Numbered from the stretch's first letter, positions 1 through 8,157 are shown. The stretch: 64,000 nt of DNA from Hyphomicrobiales bacterium (GCA_900471515.1 UCFC01000048.1:123688-187687); one strand, 5' to 3'. The notes: generated from the sequence alone by a model not told the origin. Program-made: numbers and translations.

Positions 1-30
1 GGGTCGGCCCTTGCGGCCGATCCCCCTCTT
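1..30 (+). terminator. Hairpin at the left window edge, probable terminator of an upstream gene
   Basis: A 9-bp stem (GGGTCGGCC with GGCCGATCC, one G-T wobble) closes a 5-base loop and is followed by a C/T-rich run. It sits at the edge of the window, so the gene it would end is not visible. The T run is short, so termination strength is uncertain. Confidence 0.4.
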
Positions 31-358
31 CTGAAAACTGTCATATAACGGATCTACAAGGATTTTCCTCCGGCGCGCCTTGCGCCGGCCCCGTTTCATC
101 GACAGAATTGCGGCATGCCCGGCAGCGACCCGTCCACTAGCAGTTTCGCCCCTTTCAGCAGGGGGATTCCTGAGAGGAATGGCGGCGAGAGCTATGGGCG
201 GCGCGGTTTCTTCCGCCGCTCCTCAGCCTTCCAGGGGCTGCACGACAGGCGGCCGGTTTCCCGCTCACGACCATTAAAAGCTTCCGGCGCCTCCAGAGGC
301 CCGCGGCTGTTGCGCAGGCAATTGCCGGCACATTTCCCGCAACATCAGGAGAAAGACG
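31..358. other. Intergenic region and leader upstream of tam
   Basis: About 330 bases without a convincing gene. It holds several short GC-rich hairpins, for example CCGGCGC/GCGCCGG near 69-90 and ATTCCT/AGGAAT near 166-180, plus a GCGGCG/CGCCGC pair near 199-220. The ribosome-binding site of tam (AGGAGA) is at its right end. The density of small stems would fit a structured leader or small RNA, but I recognise no known riboswitch or sRNA family and no small ORF with a good ribosome-binding site. Confidence 0.3.
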
Positions 359-1129
359 ATGGCATGGTCAGCCAGCCAATATGTGAAATTCGAGGATGAG
401 CGCACGCGCCCGGCGCGCGACCTGCTCGCACAGGTGCCGCTGACGGCGCTGCGCCATGCGGTCGATCTCGGCTGCGGGCCGGGCAATTCGACCGAGCTCA
501 TCATCGACCGCTACGGCGCGGCCAACGTATCGGGCCTCGACAGCGACCTGAACATGCTGGAGGCAGCCCGCAAGCGCCTGCCGGGCACGGCTTTCGTGGA
601 GGCAGACCTGTCCACCTGGCAGCCGTCCGAACCGGCGGACCTGCTCTTTGCCAATGCCGTCTTCCAATGGCTGCCCAACCATCTCGATATTTTCGACCGG
701 CTGATGGACGGGCTGGCGCCGGGCGGCGTGCTTGCCGTGCAGATGCCCGACAATCTCGGCGAGCCGAGCCATCTGGCGATGGAGGAGACGGCCCATGCGG
801 GAGCGTGGAAGGCTGCGTTCGAGGCCAAGAGCGTGCGGCGCAACGTGCTGCCGCCGCCATCGACCTATTACAGCCGGCTGATTGCCAAATCCGCGCGCGT
901 CGATATCTGGCACACGATCTACAACCACCCGATGGACGATGCGGCCGCGATCGTCGAATGGGTCAAGGGAACGGGCCTGCGCCCCTATCTCGACCATGCC
1001 GGCGAGGACCATCGCGAGGCGTTTCTCGCCGACTACCTGGAGCGCATCGACAGGGCCTATCCGAAGGCCGCCGACGGGAAAGTGCTGCTGAAGTTCCCGC
1101 GCCTGTTCATGGTGGGCGTGAAGGCCTGA
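359..1129 (+). CDS. tam: Trans-aconitate 2-methyltransferase
   Basis: SAM-dependent methyltransferase of 256 residues, the usual Tam length. The SAM-binding motif I (DLGCGPGN) lies at residues 36-43 and the N-terminus (MAWSASQYVKFEDERTRP) is the conserved Tam beginning. Tam methylates trans-aconitate, a spontaneous isomer of cis-aconitate that inhibits aconitase, so the protein is a cytosolic housekeeping detoxifier. The start is supported by AGGAGA about 6 bases upstream. It appears monocistronic: a GC-rich hairpin follows the stop and the next gene is 209 bases away. The alternative is another small-molecule methyltransferase of the same fold, but the N-terminal and motif context favour Tam. 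Confidence 0.9.
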   Translation: MAWSASQYVKFEDERTRPARDLLAQVPLTALRHAVDLGCGPGNSTELIIDRYGAANVSGLDSDLNMLEAARKRLPGTAFVEADLSTWQPSEPADLLFANAVFQWLPNHLDIFDRLMDGLAPGGVLAVQMPDNLGEPSHLAMEETAHAGAWKAAFEAKSVRRNVLPPPSTYYSRLIAKSARVDIWHTIYNHPMDDAAAIVEWVKGTGLRPYLDHAGEDHREAFLADYLERIDRAYPKAADGKVLLKFPRLFMVGVKA

Positions 1130-1153
1130 CCTGAAACCATCCCGATTTCCCGG

Positions 1154-1186
1154 ACACCGGCGGCGGTCGCTGCCGGTGCCGCTTTG
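1154..1186 (+). terminator. Probable tam terminator
   Basis: CACCGGCGGCG and CGCTGCCGGTG can form an 11-bp stem with one wobble, in practice opening at the tip to give a normal loop, followed by CCGCTTTG. It starts about 25 bases after the tam stop codon. Confidence 0.5.
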
Positions 1187-1338
1187 TCGGCAATCGGCAA
1201 GCCACACGCAAAGTTTGAAGTGTAGCGGTTCGCCCTGGGTTTCTCAATCCAGACGTGCGCCCGCGACATTCATGGCTTCCGTCGCTATTCATCAAACGCC
1301 CTTGCGCATCGCGCAGGGCCTGACAAAGAGATTTCGAG

Positions 1339-2064
1339 ATGGTTACTTCCGTTTCCGACATGCGGCTTGCGTCAGCGCAGATCGCGCTGCAGGTGATCAA
1401 GGGCGGCTCCTCGCAGAGCAGTTCCGGCAGCAGCGCCGCCAGCGGACACGATTATTCCAGCCTTCCCTCGCAGTCCCGCTCGGCGCTGTCGGTCATGCTC
1501 GACAGGATCGATGCCGGCAAGGCCGGATCGACGGACGCTGACGGCAACACCATTGCCAGCACCGATATCACCACCGCCTCCTTCATGGCGCTGCTCCGCC
1601 AGAACATGACGGCCGCGGCCGAGGCCAAGGGCGAAGGCAGCCAGGAAGCCGCCATGCTGGCCGCTTTCGAGAAGGGCCAGCTGACCGTGACCGATCCGAC
1701 CGAGGGCGTTTCGATCAAGGCCTGGGACGTCACCGATCCCAAGGAAGCCGATATCGAGCAGAAGAAGGGCACCGCGATCGAGACCGACGACTGGAACGAT
1801 TTCCTGCGCGACCATCTGCAGCGCGATTCGCACGGGCGCCTCGTCAGAAGCGAGAACGGCAGCTTCATCGAAAAGGGCACCGGCAACGAAGTCTATTTCG
1901 GGCAGGTGGGCACGCAGAACTATTACATCACCTGGCCGGTGAAGAGCGAGACGAAGCCCGCCGCACAGGCCGGCGGCGAGACGGGCACGACGACGACCGC
2001 GAATACGTCCGCCACCCAGCAACCGGCGGCCGACAGCAATACGGACGAGACCAAGAGCAGCTAG
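1339..2064 (+). CDS. Hypothetical protein, Ser/Thr/Ala-rich termini
   Basis: I do not recognise this 241-residue protein. It has no signal peptide or membrane segment. Residues 1-45 are rich in Ser and Gly, the centre (about 60-200) is acidic and looks folded, with many Asp, Glu and Lys residues and a W-D-V-T-D-P-K stretch, and the C-terminal 35 residues are a low-complexity Gly/Thr/Ala/Asn tail. The composition recalls secreted or flagellum-associated rhizobial proteins, but no motif supports this. The start is the first in-frame ATG and has only a weak ribosome-binding site. Codon use matches the neighbours. It stands alone between tam and zwf, with hairpins on both sides. Confidence 0.65.
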   Translation: MVTSVSDMRLASAQIALQVIKGGSSQSSSGSSAASGHDYSSLPSQSRSALSVMLDRIDAGKAGSTDADGNTIASTDITTASFMALLRQNMTAAAEAKGEGSQEAAMLAAFEKGQLTVTDPTEGVSIKAWDVTDPKEADIEQKKGTAIETDDWNDFLRDHLQRDSHGRLVRSENGSFIEKGTGNEVYFGQVGTQNYYITWPVKSETKPAAQAGGETGTTTTANTSATQQPAADSNTDETKSS

Positions 2065-2100
2065 GCTGCCCTGGCAAGACAGGTTCCGCTCCGCAATATT

Positions 2101-2118
2101 GCGCCGCCGCGGCGGCGC
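2101..2118 (+). terminator. Perfect 18-bp GC palindrome after the hypothetical gene
   Basis: GCGCCGCC-GC-GGCGGCGC is fully self-complementary, begins 37 bases after the stop at 2064 and is followed by TCTGTC. It is probably a terminator hairpin separating the hypothetical gene from zwf, although the T run is poor. Confidence 0.4.
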
Positions 2119-2162
2119 TCTGTCAAATGCTTGTTATCATTGGGCTGCAGGTTCCCTTGCGG

Positions 2163-2180
2163 TAAAGCGGAAGCGCTTTA
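2163..2180. promoter_or_regulatory. Candidate operator upstream of zwf
   Basis: TAAAGCG and CGCTTTA form a perfect 7-bp inverted repeat with a 4-base spacer, 37 bases upstream of the preferred zwf start. The shape (AAAGCG..CGCTTT) resembles LacI-family sites, and a LacI-type regulator is encoded at 58107-59171, but any link is inference. Confidence 0.4.
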
Positions 2181-2216
2181 TATTCGGCCGGGACAATCCA
2201 GCAGGAGATGGCACGC

Positions 2217-3725
2217 ATGGACGCTCACCCCACCCCGCCCGTCACTCTCGTCATCTTCGGCGCCACCGGCGACCTGACACGGCGACTGCTGGTTCCGGCC
2301 ATCATCAATCTCACCCGCAGCCGTCTGGTCGGCGCGGATCTGAACATTCTCGGCGTCGGCATCGAGCCCGGCGACGACGAATTTCTGCGCCAGCGGCTGG
2401 ATGCGTTCCTCTCCCATCTCGAGGGCGAGGAGGCGAGCAGCAAGGACGAGGCCTGGGAGAGCCTGCGCTCGCGCATCTCCTACCTGCAGGGCGATTTCAC
2501 CAAGGACGACATTTTCCTCGAAATCGGCAAGCGCCTCGGCACGACCTGCAACGCGGCCTTCTATCTTGCGGTGCCGCCGAGTTTCTTCGGGCCGATCGTG
2601 GAGAAGCTTGCCAGCCTCGGTCTGATGGACGAAAGCGGCGGCTGTTTCCGCCGCGTGGCGATCGAAAAGCCCTTCGGCACCGATCTCGCTTCGGCGCGCG
2701 CGCTCAATGCGCGCATTCTCGCCTGCGTGGAGGAAAGCCAAGTCTACCGGCTCGACCATTTCCTCGGCAAGGAAACGGTGCAGAACCTGATGACGGCGCG
2801 TTTCGCCAACATGATGATCGAATCCTTGTGGAACAACCGCTATATCGACCATGTGCAGATCACCGCCTCGGAGATCGTCGATGTCGGCACGCGCGGCAAG
2901 TTCTACGACGCGACCGGCGCGCTGCGCGACATGATCCCCAACCATCTCTTCCAGCTTCTGGCGATGATCGCCATGGAGCCGCCGAACAGTTTCGACGCCG
3001 AGGCGATCCGCAACGAGAAGAGCAAGGTGCTGAAGGCGCTGCGCATCTATACGCCGGAGGAAGCCAGGGCGAACGGGGTGCGCGGGGCCTATACCGCCGG
3101 CCCGCTGAACGGCGTCGATCTGCCCGCCTACCGCGAGACGAAGGACGTTTCGCCCACCAGCAAGACCGAGACCTATGTGGCCCTGAAGCTCTATGCCGAC
3201 ACCTGGCGCTGGGCCGGCGTTCCGTTCTATCTGCGCACCGGCAAGGCGATGACGGCGCGCGACACCGAGATCGTCATCACTTTCCAGCCCGTTCCCTTCG
3301 CGCAGTTCCGCGAGACGGAAGTCAACCGCCGCCTGCCGCCGAACAGGCTCGTCATCCAGGTGCAGCCCGACGAGGGCATGAGCATGGAGATTTCCATCAA
3401 GTCGCCGGGGCAATCGGTCGATACCGTGCCGGTCTCACTGGATTTCCGTTATGCCGACAAGTTCGACATCAGCAAGACGACCGGTTACGAATCGCTGCTC
3501 TACGACCTCTTCATCGGCGACCAGACCCTGTTCCAGCGCGCCGACGGCATCGAGGCCGGCTGGGCGGCGGTGCAGCCCTTCCTGGACGAATGGGCGAAGG
3601 ACGACCGCATTCCCGACCCTTACGCCCCCGGCAGCATGGGACCGGCCTGCGCCGACGCACTGATCCAGCGCGACGGCCGCGAATGGCATGAACTGGGCGT
3701 GATCCTGCACAGGAACGGCAAATAG
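2217..3725 (+). CDS. zwf: Glucose-6-phosphate 1-dehydrogenase
   Basis: Oxidises glucose-6-phosphate to 6-phosphogluconolactone with NAD(P)+, feeding the Entner-Doudoroff and pentose phosphate routes in the cytosol. The coenzyme-binding motif GATGDLT is at residues 15-21 and the active-site motif DHFLGKE at about 180-186; the length of about 502 residues is normal. Two in-frame ATGs exist, at 2208 and 2217. AGGAG occupies 2203-2207, directly touching the first but 9 bases before the second, so 2217 is the better start. In many rhizobia zwf is followed by pgl and edd; here it is alone, so it may be a second isozyme or a relocated gene. A palindromic candidate operator lies just upstream. Confidence 0.95.
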   Translation: MDAHPTPPVTLVIFGATGDLTRRLLVPAIINLTRSRLVGADLNILGVGIEPGDDEFLRQRLDAFLSHLEGEEASSKDEAWESLRSRISYLQGDFTKDDIFLEIGKRLGTTCNAAFYLAVPPSFFGPIVEKLASLGLMDESGGCFRRVAIEKPFGTDLASARALNARILACVEESQVYRLDHFLGKETVQNLMTARFANMMIESLWNNRYIDHVQITASEIVDVGTRGKFYDATGALRDMIPNHLFQLLAMIAMEPPNSFDAEAIRNEKSKVLKALRIYTPEEARANGVRGAYTAGPLNGVDLPAYRETKDVSPTSKTETYVALKLYADTWRWAGVPFYLRTGKAMTARDTEIVITFQPVPFAQFRETEVNRRLPPNRLVIQVQPDEGMSMEISIKSPGQSVDTVPVSLDFRYADKFDISKTTGYESLLYDLFIGDQTLFQRADGIEAGWAAVQPFLDEWAKDDRIPDPYAPGSMGPACADALIQRDGREWHELGVILHRNGK

Positions 3726-3738
3726 CCGTTGCTATCCT

Positions 3739-3768
3739 GCGGCTTTAGCCGCTGTTTCCGTCAGCGGC
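3739..3768 (+). terminator. Overlapping hairpins between zwf and the next gene
   Basis: GCGGCT/AGCCGC and the alternative GCCGCTG/CAGCGGC (loop TTTCCGT) overlap just after zwf and run into the stop codon of the convergent small gene. They may stop transcription in both directions. Confidence 0.4.
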
Positions 3769-4057
3769 AGGCGGCGGCCAGCGTGCCGTCACGCTCGGCC
3801 GTGCGATAGGCGCGGGTGCCGGGCCGCGGGCATGCCGTCCGGTCGGACGGAATGACGACGGTCACATTGTCGCTTTCAACGGGTTCGAGCGGAATGGAGA
3901 TGCCGCCGCCGCTTGCATTGGCATCCGGAACGGTGCCGGGCGGCATGCCGCCGAAGCGGCCGGAATAATCCATGTCACCGAGGGTCTGGGACAAGACCGG
4001 GGCGGCAAAGCCGAGGAGAATGATCGAGGCTGCTGCAATGACCTTACGCATGACCAT
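3761..4057 (-). CDS. Small exported hypothetical protein
   Basis: A protein of about 98 residues beginning MVMRKVIAAASIILLGFAAPVLSQ, a clear Sec signal peptide with likely cleavage after the Ala-Pro-Val-Leu-Ser region. The mature part is Gly/Pro-rich, ends in a short Arg/Ala-rich tail with two cysteines, and matches no family I know. AGGAAGGA lies 2-6 bases before the ATG at 4057 and 8-12 before the ATG at 4051, so either could be used. Longer upstream in-frame starts lack a ribosome-binding site and would bury the signal peptide. It is probably periplasmic. Confidence 0.6.
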   Translation of the reverse strand: MVMRKVIAAASIILLGFAAPVLSQTLGDMDYSGRFGGMPPGTVPDANASGGGISIPLEPVESDNVTVVIPSDRTACPRPGTRAYRTAERDGTLAAACR

Positions 4058-4171
4058 ATTCCTTCCTATCCGGCCGATATGAAACGAGATCTGGCTATGC
4101 ATCGTTCCAGCCGATCCGGCCGTCGGTGAAAAAAACCGGCATGGATTAATCTAGGAAGGCCGATGCGGATT

Positions 4172-4201
4172 TCCATCCGGCGACCGGCGCCGCCGGATGG
4201 A
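4172..4201 (-). terminator. Probable terminator of the TonB receptor gene
   Basis: TCCATCCGGCG and CGCCGGATGGA form a perfect 11-bp stem with an 8-base loop, 12 bases beyond the receptor stop codon on the minus strand. There is no clear T run. Confidence 0.5.
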
Positions 4202-4212
4202 TTCATTCGCCG

Positions 4213-6393
4213 TCAGAAGGCGACCGAGGCGTTGACGAAGAAGGTGCGCGGCTGGCCCGCGAACTTGCCGCCGTTATTGTCCGTCGAGCGGGTGAAATAG
4301 TCCTTGTCGAACAGGTTCTTCACGCCGAAGGCGAATTGCGGGGCATTCTTGTTGTCTTCCGGCTGGTAGGCGACGCGCAGGTTGACGGTGCCGTAGCCCG
4401 GAATGTCGCCAAGGCGGCCCGTCGCATCCTCCTCCGTCACGTAGGTCGCGCCGGCATCGGCCGAGCCCGGCGAATGCTGCTTCGACTGGGCCTGCAGGTC
4501 GGCATTGAAGATCCAGTCGTTGTAGCGGTAACGCGCGCCGAGCGAGGCGACCTGCCGCGAATAGAAGGGCAGATCGCGGCCTTCGAAGGCGCCCGCCTGA
4601 TAGGTCGCTTCCGTATAGGTGTAGCTCGCGGACAGCGACAGGCCGTCCAGCGCCGGCACGACATCGCCGATGTCGTAATTGACGGCGGATTCGATGCCGC
4701 GATGGCGGGTGGCGCCGAGATCGGTCCAGATGCCCTCGCCGACGATGGTGCGGCCGAGATAGAGTTCCTTGTCGAAATCGATGTTAAAGGCGGTCAGTTC
4801 GGCGCTCCAGCTGTCGCCTTCGTAATGCAGGCCGATTTCGTAGGTCGTCGCCTTTTCGGGGTGCAGGCCCTCGGTGGTGGAAGCGAGCTGGCTGTATTGC
4901 TGCGGGCCGAAGGAAACGCCGACATTGGCGAAAACGGTCAGGTCGTTGGTGAGCCGGTAGGAGGCCGACAGCGTCGGCAGGGCCTCCTTGGCCTCGATCG
5001 ACGGATAGAGCGCGCTGGTGACGCCGCCGCTGGCGTTGAGATTGACCACGTCATTATGCGTGCTGATCAGCTCGTAGCGGATGCCTGGCGTGATCGTCCA
5101 GTCGCCGATCTCGATCTTGTCGTCGATGTAGAAGGCGTGCGCGATCGTGCCTCCGTCGCTCGTCTGGTAGGTCGGCGAGGCAAGCGTGGTCGGATTAACG
5201 CCCGACGCCCTGTCGTAGAAGGACGTGCGGGAGGCGACTTCCGAGCTTTCTTCCCAGAGGTAACGATAGCCGACCGTCACTTCCTGGGTGATGCCGCCGA
5301 GTTCGAAGAGCCTGGAATAACGTGGCTCGATGCCGAAATAGCGGTAGCTGCGCGGCGCCGACGTCAGGCGATAGCGGCCGGCATTGGCGCCCGTGCCCTG
5401 CTGCTCGACATGGCTGCCGCGGAAGGAATCGACGTAATAGGTCAGCACTTCGAAATTGTTGTCGCCGTCGTCATGCTGGTAACGCAGCGAGATATCGTTG
5501 CGGCGGCCGCTGAAATCGTCGTAGCGGCGGGTGGACTGATAGGGATCGGCATCATATTCGGCGCTCGTCAGGCCGCCCGGCATCCTGCCCTTGCCCTCGT
5601 AATGGTGGAACTGGATGCCGAGCTTGTCGGTATCGGAAAATTCGTAAGCGCCCTTGGCGATGATATCGTCGATATCGGTGCGGTCGTTGGCGTCGCGATA
5701 GCCCTCGCCGTGGATGCCGGAATAGAGGATGGCGGCGCCGAGCCCGTCGTCGTTGGTGCCGCCGATCAGGAAATTCGGCGTCGCTTTCACATGGCCGTTA
5801 TTGCCGGCGACTTCCGCGCCCGAGGCGAAACGGGCGGTGAAATCCTCCGGGATCGGACGGGTGGCGAAATTGATGATGCCGCCGACATTCTGCGGCCCGT
5901 AGCGCACCGAACCGGCGCCGCGCACCACGTCGATCGTCTCGACATTTCCAAGCGTCAGCGGGAAGAGCGACAGCTGCGGCTGGCCATAGGGCGCATAGGC
6001 CAGCGGGATGCCGTCCATCAGCACGGTGGAGCGCGGCGACAGGCGCGAGGTCAGGCCGCGCACGCCGAGATTCAGCGACACGTCGCTGCCGCCGGTGCCG
6101 TTGGCCTCCTGCACCTGGACACCGGGGATCTGGTTCAGCGCATCGCGGATATCCTGCGCGCCCCTTTCCTCGAACTGCTCGCGATCGAGGATCGTGCGGG
6201 CGCCGGCATGTTTCAGCACCTTCTCTTCGTTCGGCTCTTCCAGCCAGTTGCCGGTGATCTTGATCGTTTCGAGCTCGGTGACGGGGCCGCTGGCGGCCTC
6301 CTGGGCGAGAGCCGACGTGGCGGATGCCAGAAGCGTGGCGGCGAGAGCGAAATGTTTTCCTTGGAATCTGGGGAGGAATCTGGGCGCGAACAT
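4213..6393 (-). CDS. FecA-like TonB-dependent outer-membrane receptor
   Basis: A receptor of about 726 residues. An N-terminal signal peptide (ending SATSALAQ) is followed by a plug domain (about 45-165) with the DVVRGAGSVRYGPQNVGG-type TonB plug signature, then a 22-strand barrel ending in an aromatic residue (VNASVAF). The plug sequence resembles ferric dicitrate/siderophore receptors of the FecA group. The expected role is energised uptake of a ferric chelate across the outer membrane with TonB-ExbBD, encoded elsewhere. I see no N-terminal signalling extension and no fecIR genes nearby. The start at 6393 is chosen because it gives a normal signal peptide; an ATG at 6441 would add 16 unlikely residues. 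An RpiR-type regulator lies upstream on the same strand. The exact substrate is unknown. Confidence 0.85.
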   Translation of the reverse strand: MFAPRFLPRFQGKHFALAATLLASATSALAQEAASGPVTELETIKITGNWLEEPNEEKVLKHAGARTILDREQFEERGAQDIRDALNQIPGVQVQEANGTGGSDVSLNLGVRGLTSRLSPRSTVLMDGIPLAYAPYGQPQLSLFPLTLGNVETIDVVRGAGSVRYGPQNVGGIINFATRPIPEDFTARFASGAEVAGNNGHVKATPNFLIGGTNDDGLGAAILYSGIHGEGYRDANDRTDIDDIIAKGAYEFSDTDKLGIQFHHYEGKGRMPGGLTSAEYDADPYQSTRRYDDFSGRRNDISLRYQHDDGDNNFEVLTYYVDSFRGSHVEQQGTGANAGRYRLTSAPRSYRYFGIEPRYSRLFELGGITQEVTVGYRYLWEESSEVASRTSFYDRASGVNPTTLASPTYQTSDGGTIAHAFYIDDKIEIGDWTITPGIRYELISTHNDVVNLNASGGVTSALYPSIEAKEALPTLSASYRLTNDLTVFANVGVSFGPQQYSQLASTTEGLHPEKATTYEIGLHYEGDSWSAELTAFNIDFDKELYLGRTIVGEGIWTDLGATRHRGIESAVNYDIGDVVPALDGLSLSASYTYTEATYQAGAFEGRDLPFYSRQVASLGARYRYNDWIFNADLQAQSKQHSPGSADAGATYVTEEDATGRLGDIPGYGTVNLRVAYQPEDNKNAPQFAFGVKNLFDKDYFTRSTDNNGGKFAGQPRTFFVNASVAF

Positions 6394-6648
6394 GGAGGGT
6401 TTTCCGTAGGCGTTGGAGAAATTCGAACAACAGCCGGCCATGCCGGAAACGCCGAGGCATTCCGGGTGTAACGGACTGTTTTTGTTGAAGGATTATCGGA
6501 TGATGTCAGCCGCTCTGCCGGTGTCGGCGTCTGGGCACGGTCTTATGGGAAAAGGAACGGTCTTCAGCCGTCCTGCAGCGAAGAAACAGGCGCGTCATGC
6601 AATAACCCCGACAGTCGACGCCGCTGCGGCACGGCGCCATGTCGCGGT

Positions 6649-6666
6649 GACTACAATATTGTAGTC
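6649..6666. promoter_or_regulatory. Perfect 18-bp palindrome, candidate operator
   Basis: GACTACAATATTGTAGTC is fully self-complementary. It lies about 256 bases upstream of the receptor start and 78 bases beyond the end of the RpiR-type gene. Its AATATT core makes it a weak RNA hairpin, so a dimeric protein-binding site is more likely. Binding by the neighbouring RpiR-type regulator is inference. Confidence 0.55.
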
Positions 6667-6674
6667 TGCATTTC

Positions 6675-6705
6675 AATAAACATAACTCAATTTCTCATGT
6701 TTATT
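6675..6705. repeat. AT-rich inverted repeat
   Basis: AATAAACAT at 6675-6683 is exactly complementary to ATGTTTATT at 6697-6705, with a 13-base loop. It may be a second regulator site or a weak hairpin after the RpiR-type gene; neither reading is proven. Confidence 0.45.
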
Positions 6706-6743
6706 TTCGCGGGCGCGGAACGGCAAAGGCGTCGCCGTTGCGG

Positions 6744-7622
6744 TCAGTCGTTGCCGAGCGCCTGATCGCGCAGCTCGGCAAGGCGCTTCTTGGCGTCCGT
6801 CGCCTGCTGCTGGTTGCGGACCGCCACGCCATAGGCAAGAAGATCGGCCATGACGATGGCGCCGATGCTCCAGCTTGCGAGCTTGGAGGGCGAGCCGATG
6901 CAGGTCAAAACGGCCGAGACCCTGTCCGCATAACGGGCGCGCAGCTGCACGCCGCAGACCAGGATGACCTTGCAGCCGATGTCCCTGACCTGCCGGACGA
7001 CGAGCTTGAACTCGGCCGTCTCGCGCACGGCATGGAACATGACGATGACGTCGGAGGGGCGCAGGTCGATCAGCTCGTTGGCAAGCGTGAAGCCCGATGC
7101 CCCGGTGCAGCGGGTGCGCACGCCGGCACGGCTGAGCGCGATCGCGCAATGGCGGGCCTCGACCTCGGCCGTGCCGAGGCCGATGCACCAGACCGTATCG
7201 GCGCCTTCGACAAGCGAGATGGCGGCGGCAAGCATGGCGCCGTCCACCTGTTCCTCGGTGGAGGTCAAGACTTCGCGGGCGGTCGCAAACATCTGGCCGG
7301 CGACCTTTTCCAGATCGTCGCCGGTCGCCCGGAAACGCTGCTCCAGCCGCTCGCTGGTGGAAATGGTGCGCGCCATGACGCGGCCCGACACGCGTTTCAG
7401 CTCCGGCAGGCCGGAAAAGCCGAGGCGCTTGGCGGTGCGGATGACGGTCGCGTCGCTGGTGCCGGTCTCGGCGGCAATCTCCTCGGCGCTGCGGAAAATC
7501 AGGACATCGATCGGCATCCTGACCAGATGTTCAGCCACGGCCAGTTCCGACCGGCTGAGTTTGGTCCGGTGCTCTTCGAAATGCTCTCTCAGCACTGACG
7601 AGGATCGATCGCTTGCGTTCAT
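6744..7622 (-). CDS. MurR/RpiR family transcriptional regulator
   Basis: A 292-residue regulator with an N-terminal HTH_6 domain (about 10-85, including the TSDATVIRTAKRLGF helix-turn-helix) and a C-terminal SIS domain (about 125-255) that in this family binds phosphosugars. The start at 7622 has AAGGG a few bases upstream; the longer frame to 7697 has no supporting site. It is followed on the same strand by the FecA-like receptor, and a perfect palindrome lies between them, so it may control the receptor or itself. RpiR proteins usually regulate sugar, amino-sugar or sugar-acid genes, so pairing with a TonB receptor is somewhat unusual. The effector cannot be deduced. Confidence 0.85.
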   Translation of the reverse strand: MNASDRSSSVLREHFEEHRTKLSRSELAVAEHLVRMPIDVLIFRSAEEIAAETGTSDATVIRTAKRLGFSGLPELKRVSGRVMARTISTSERLEQRFRATGDDLEKVAGQMFATAREVLTSTEEQVDGAMLAAAISLVEGADTVWCIGLGTAEVEARHCAIALSRAGVRTRCTGASGFTLANELIDLRPSDVIVMFHAVRETAEFKLVVRQVRDIGCKVILVCGVQLRARYADRVSAVLTCIGSPSKLASWSIGAIVMADLLAYGVAVRNQQQATDAKKRLAELRDQALGND

Positions 7623-7730
7623 CCGCCCTTCCCGATTTGATGTCCAGAAGGCCGAATAACCGAGTTTGCGTCCCGGCGGAACAAAAAAGCCCGCCATATG
7701 ATGCCGGACCTCACGAAGGGATGGGCCGTC

Positions 7731-8126
7731 TCAGACGAACTGGCTGAGGCCGGGAACCGAAGCGACGACCTGGTCGACCACCTCTTCGCCGGCATGTTCC
7801 TTGGCAATCGCGATGGTTTCCCTGGCAAGCGAGGTGATTTCGCCCATGCCGAGACCTTCGCTCATCAGCTGCTGGCCGAGGCCCATGATGCCGCCGCCGC
7901 CGAGCGCGCTCATCAGGCCGCCGAGCAGGCCGCCGCCGGCGCCGGAGCCTTCGCCGTTGAACTGGGCGACGAGTTCGGTCGCGCCGGGGATCTTCTCGAT
8001 CATTACGGCGACCGGGCCGTCGGCCGCTTCGCGCTGCAGGAAGCCGAGCATCATGCCGAGCGCCTTTTCGGCAAGCTCAGGTTCAATGCCCACCCGATTG
8101 GCGATTTCAGTCACAATCTCATTCAT
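7731..8126 (-). CDS. DUF2267-like small protein
   Basis: A 131-residue cytosolic protein. The N-terminal half (about 1-55) and the C-terminal 40 residues are helical and separated by a Gly-rich linker (about 58-85, including GGGLLGGLM and GGGG). It resembles rhizobial proteins annotated as DUF2267; their function is unknown. AGGAGG stands 6 bases before the ATG, an excellent start. The upstream region shared with the divergent HerA-like gene contains a perfect 16-bp palindrome 16-31 bases before the start codon, so the gene is probably repressed by a dimeric regulator. Confidence 0.7.
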   Translation of the reverse strand: MNEIVTEIANRVGIEPELAEKALGMMLGFLQREAADGPVAVMIEKIPGATELVAQFNGEGSGAGGGLLGGLMSALGGGGIMGLGQQLMSEGLGMGEITSLARETIAIAKEHAGEEVVDQVVASVPGLSQFV

Positions 8127-8141
8127 CGTCTGCCTCCTGTT

Positions 8142-8157
8142 TTGACGTTAACGTCAA
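8142..8157. promoter_or_regulatory. Perfect 16-bp palindrome TTGACGTTAACGTCAA
   Basis: Fully self-complementary and placed in the 5-prime region of the DUF2267-like gene. The ACGTTAACGT core recalls operators of MerR-type LiuR regulators of branched-chain amino acid catabolism, known from comparative work in proteobacteria. No such regulator is visible in this window, so the assignment is inference. Confidence 0.5.

Larger units (their letters stand above)
6394..6743. other. Intergenic region between rpiR-type gene and TonB receptor
   Basis: 350 bases without a gene. The right part is AT-rich and holds an 18-bp perfect palindrome at 6649-6666 and a 9-bp inverted repeat at 6675-6705. The left part, toward the receptor, shows nothing I can name. 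I looked for a cobalamin riboswitch on the minus strand and did not find its conserved blocks, and I see no clear Irr or RirA box. Confidence 0.5.

Noticed and set aside
4336..6471. 711-codon open frame on the plus strand
   Set aside because: Exactly antisense to the TonB receptor; its composition (long runs of Arg, Ala, Gly, Asp) is that of a GC-rich shadow frame and it has no domain.
6394..6743. Cobalamin riboswitch before the TonB receptor
   Set aside because: The conserved blocks of the B12 element were not found on the minus strand.
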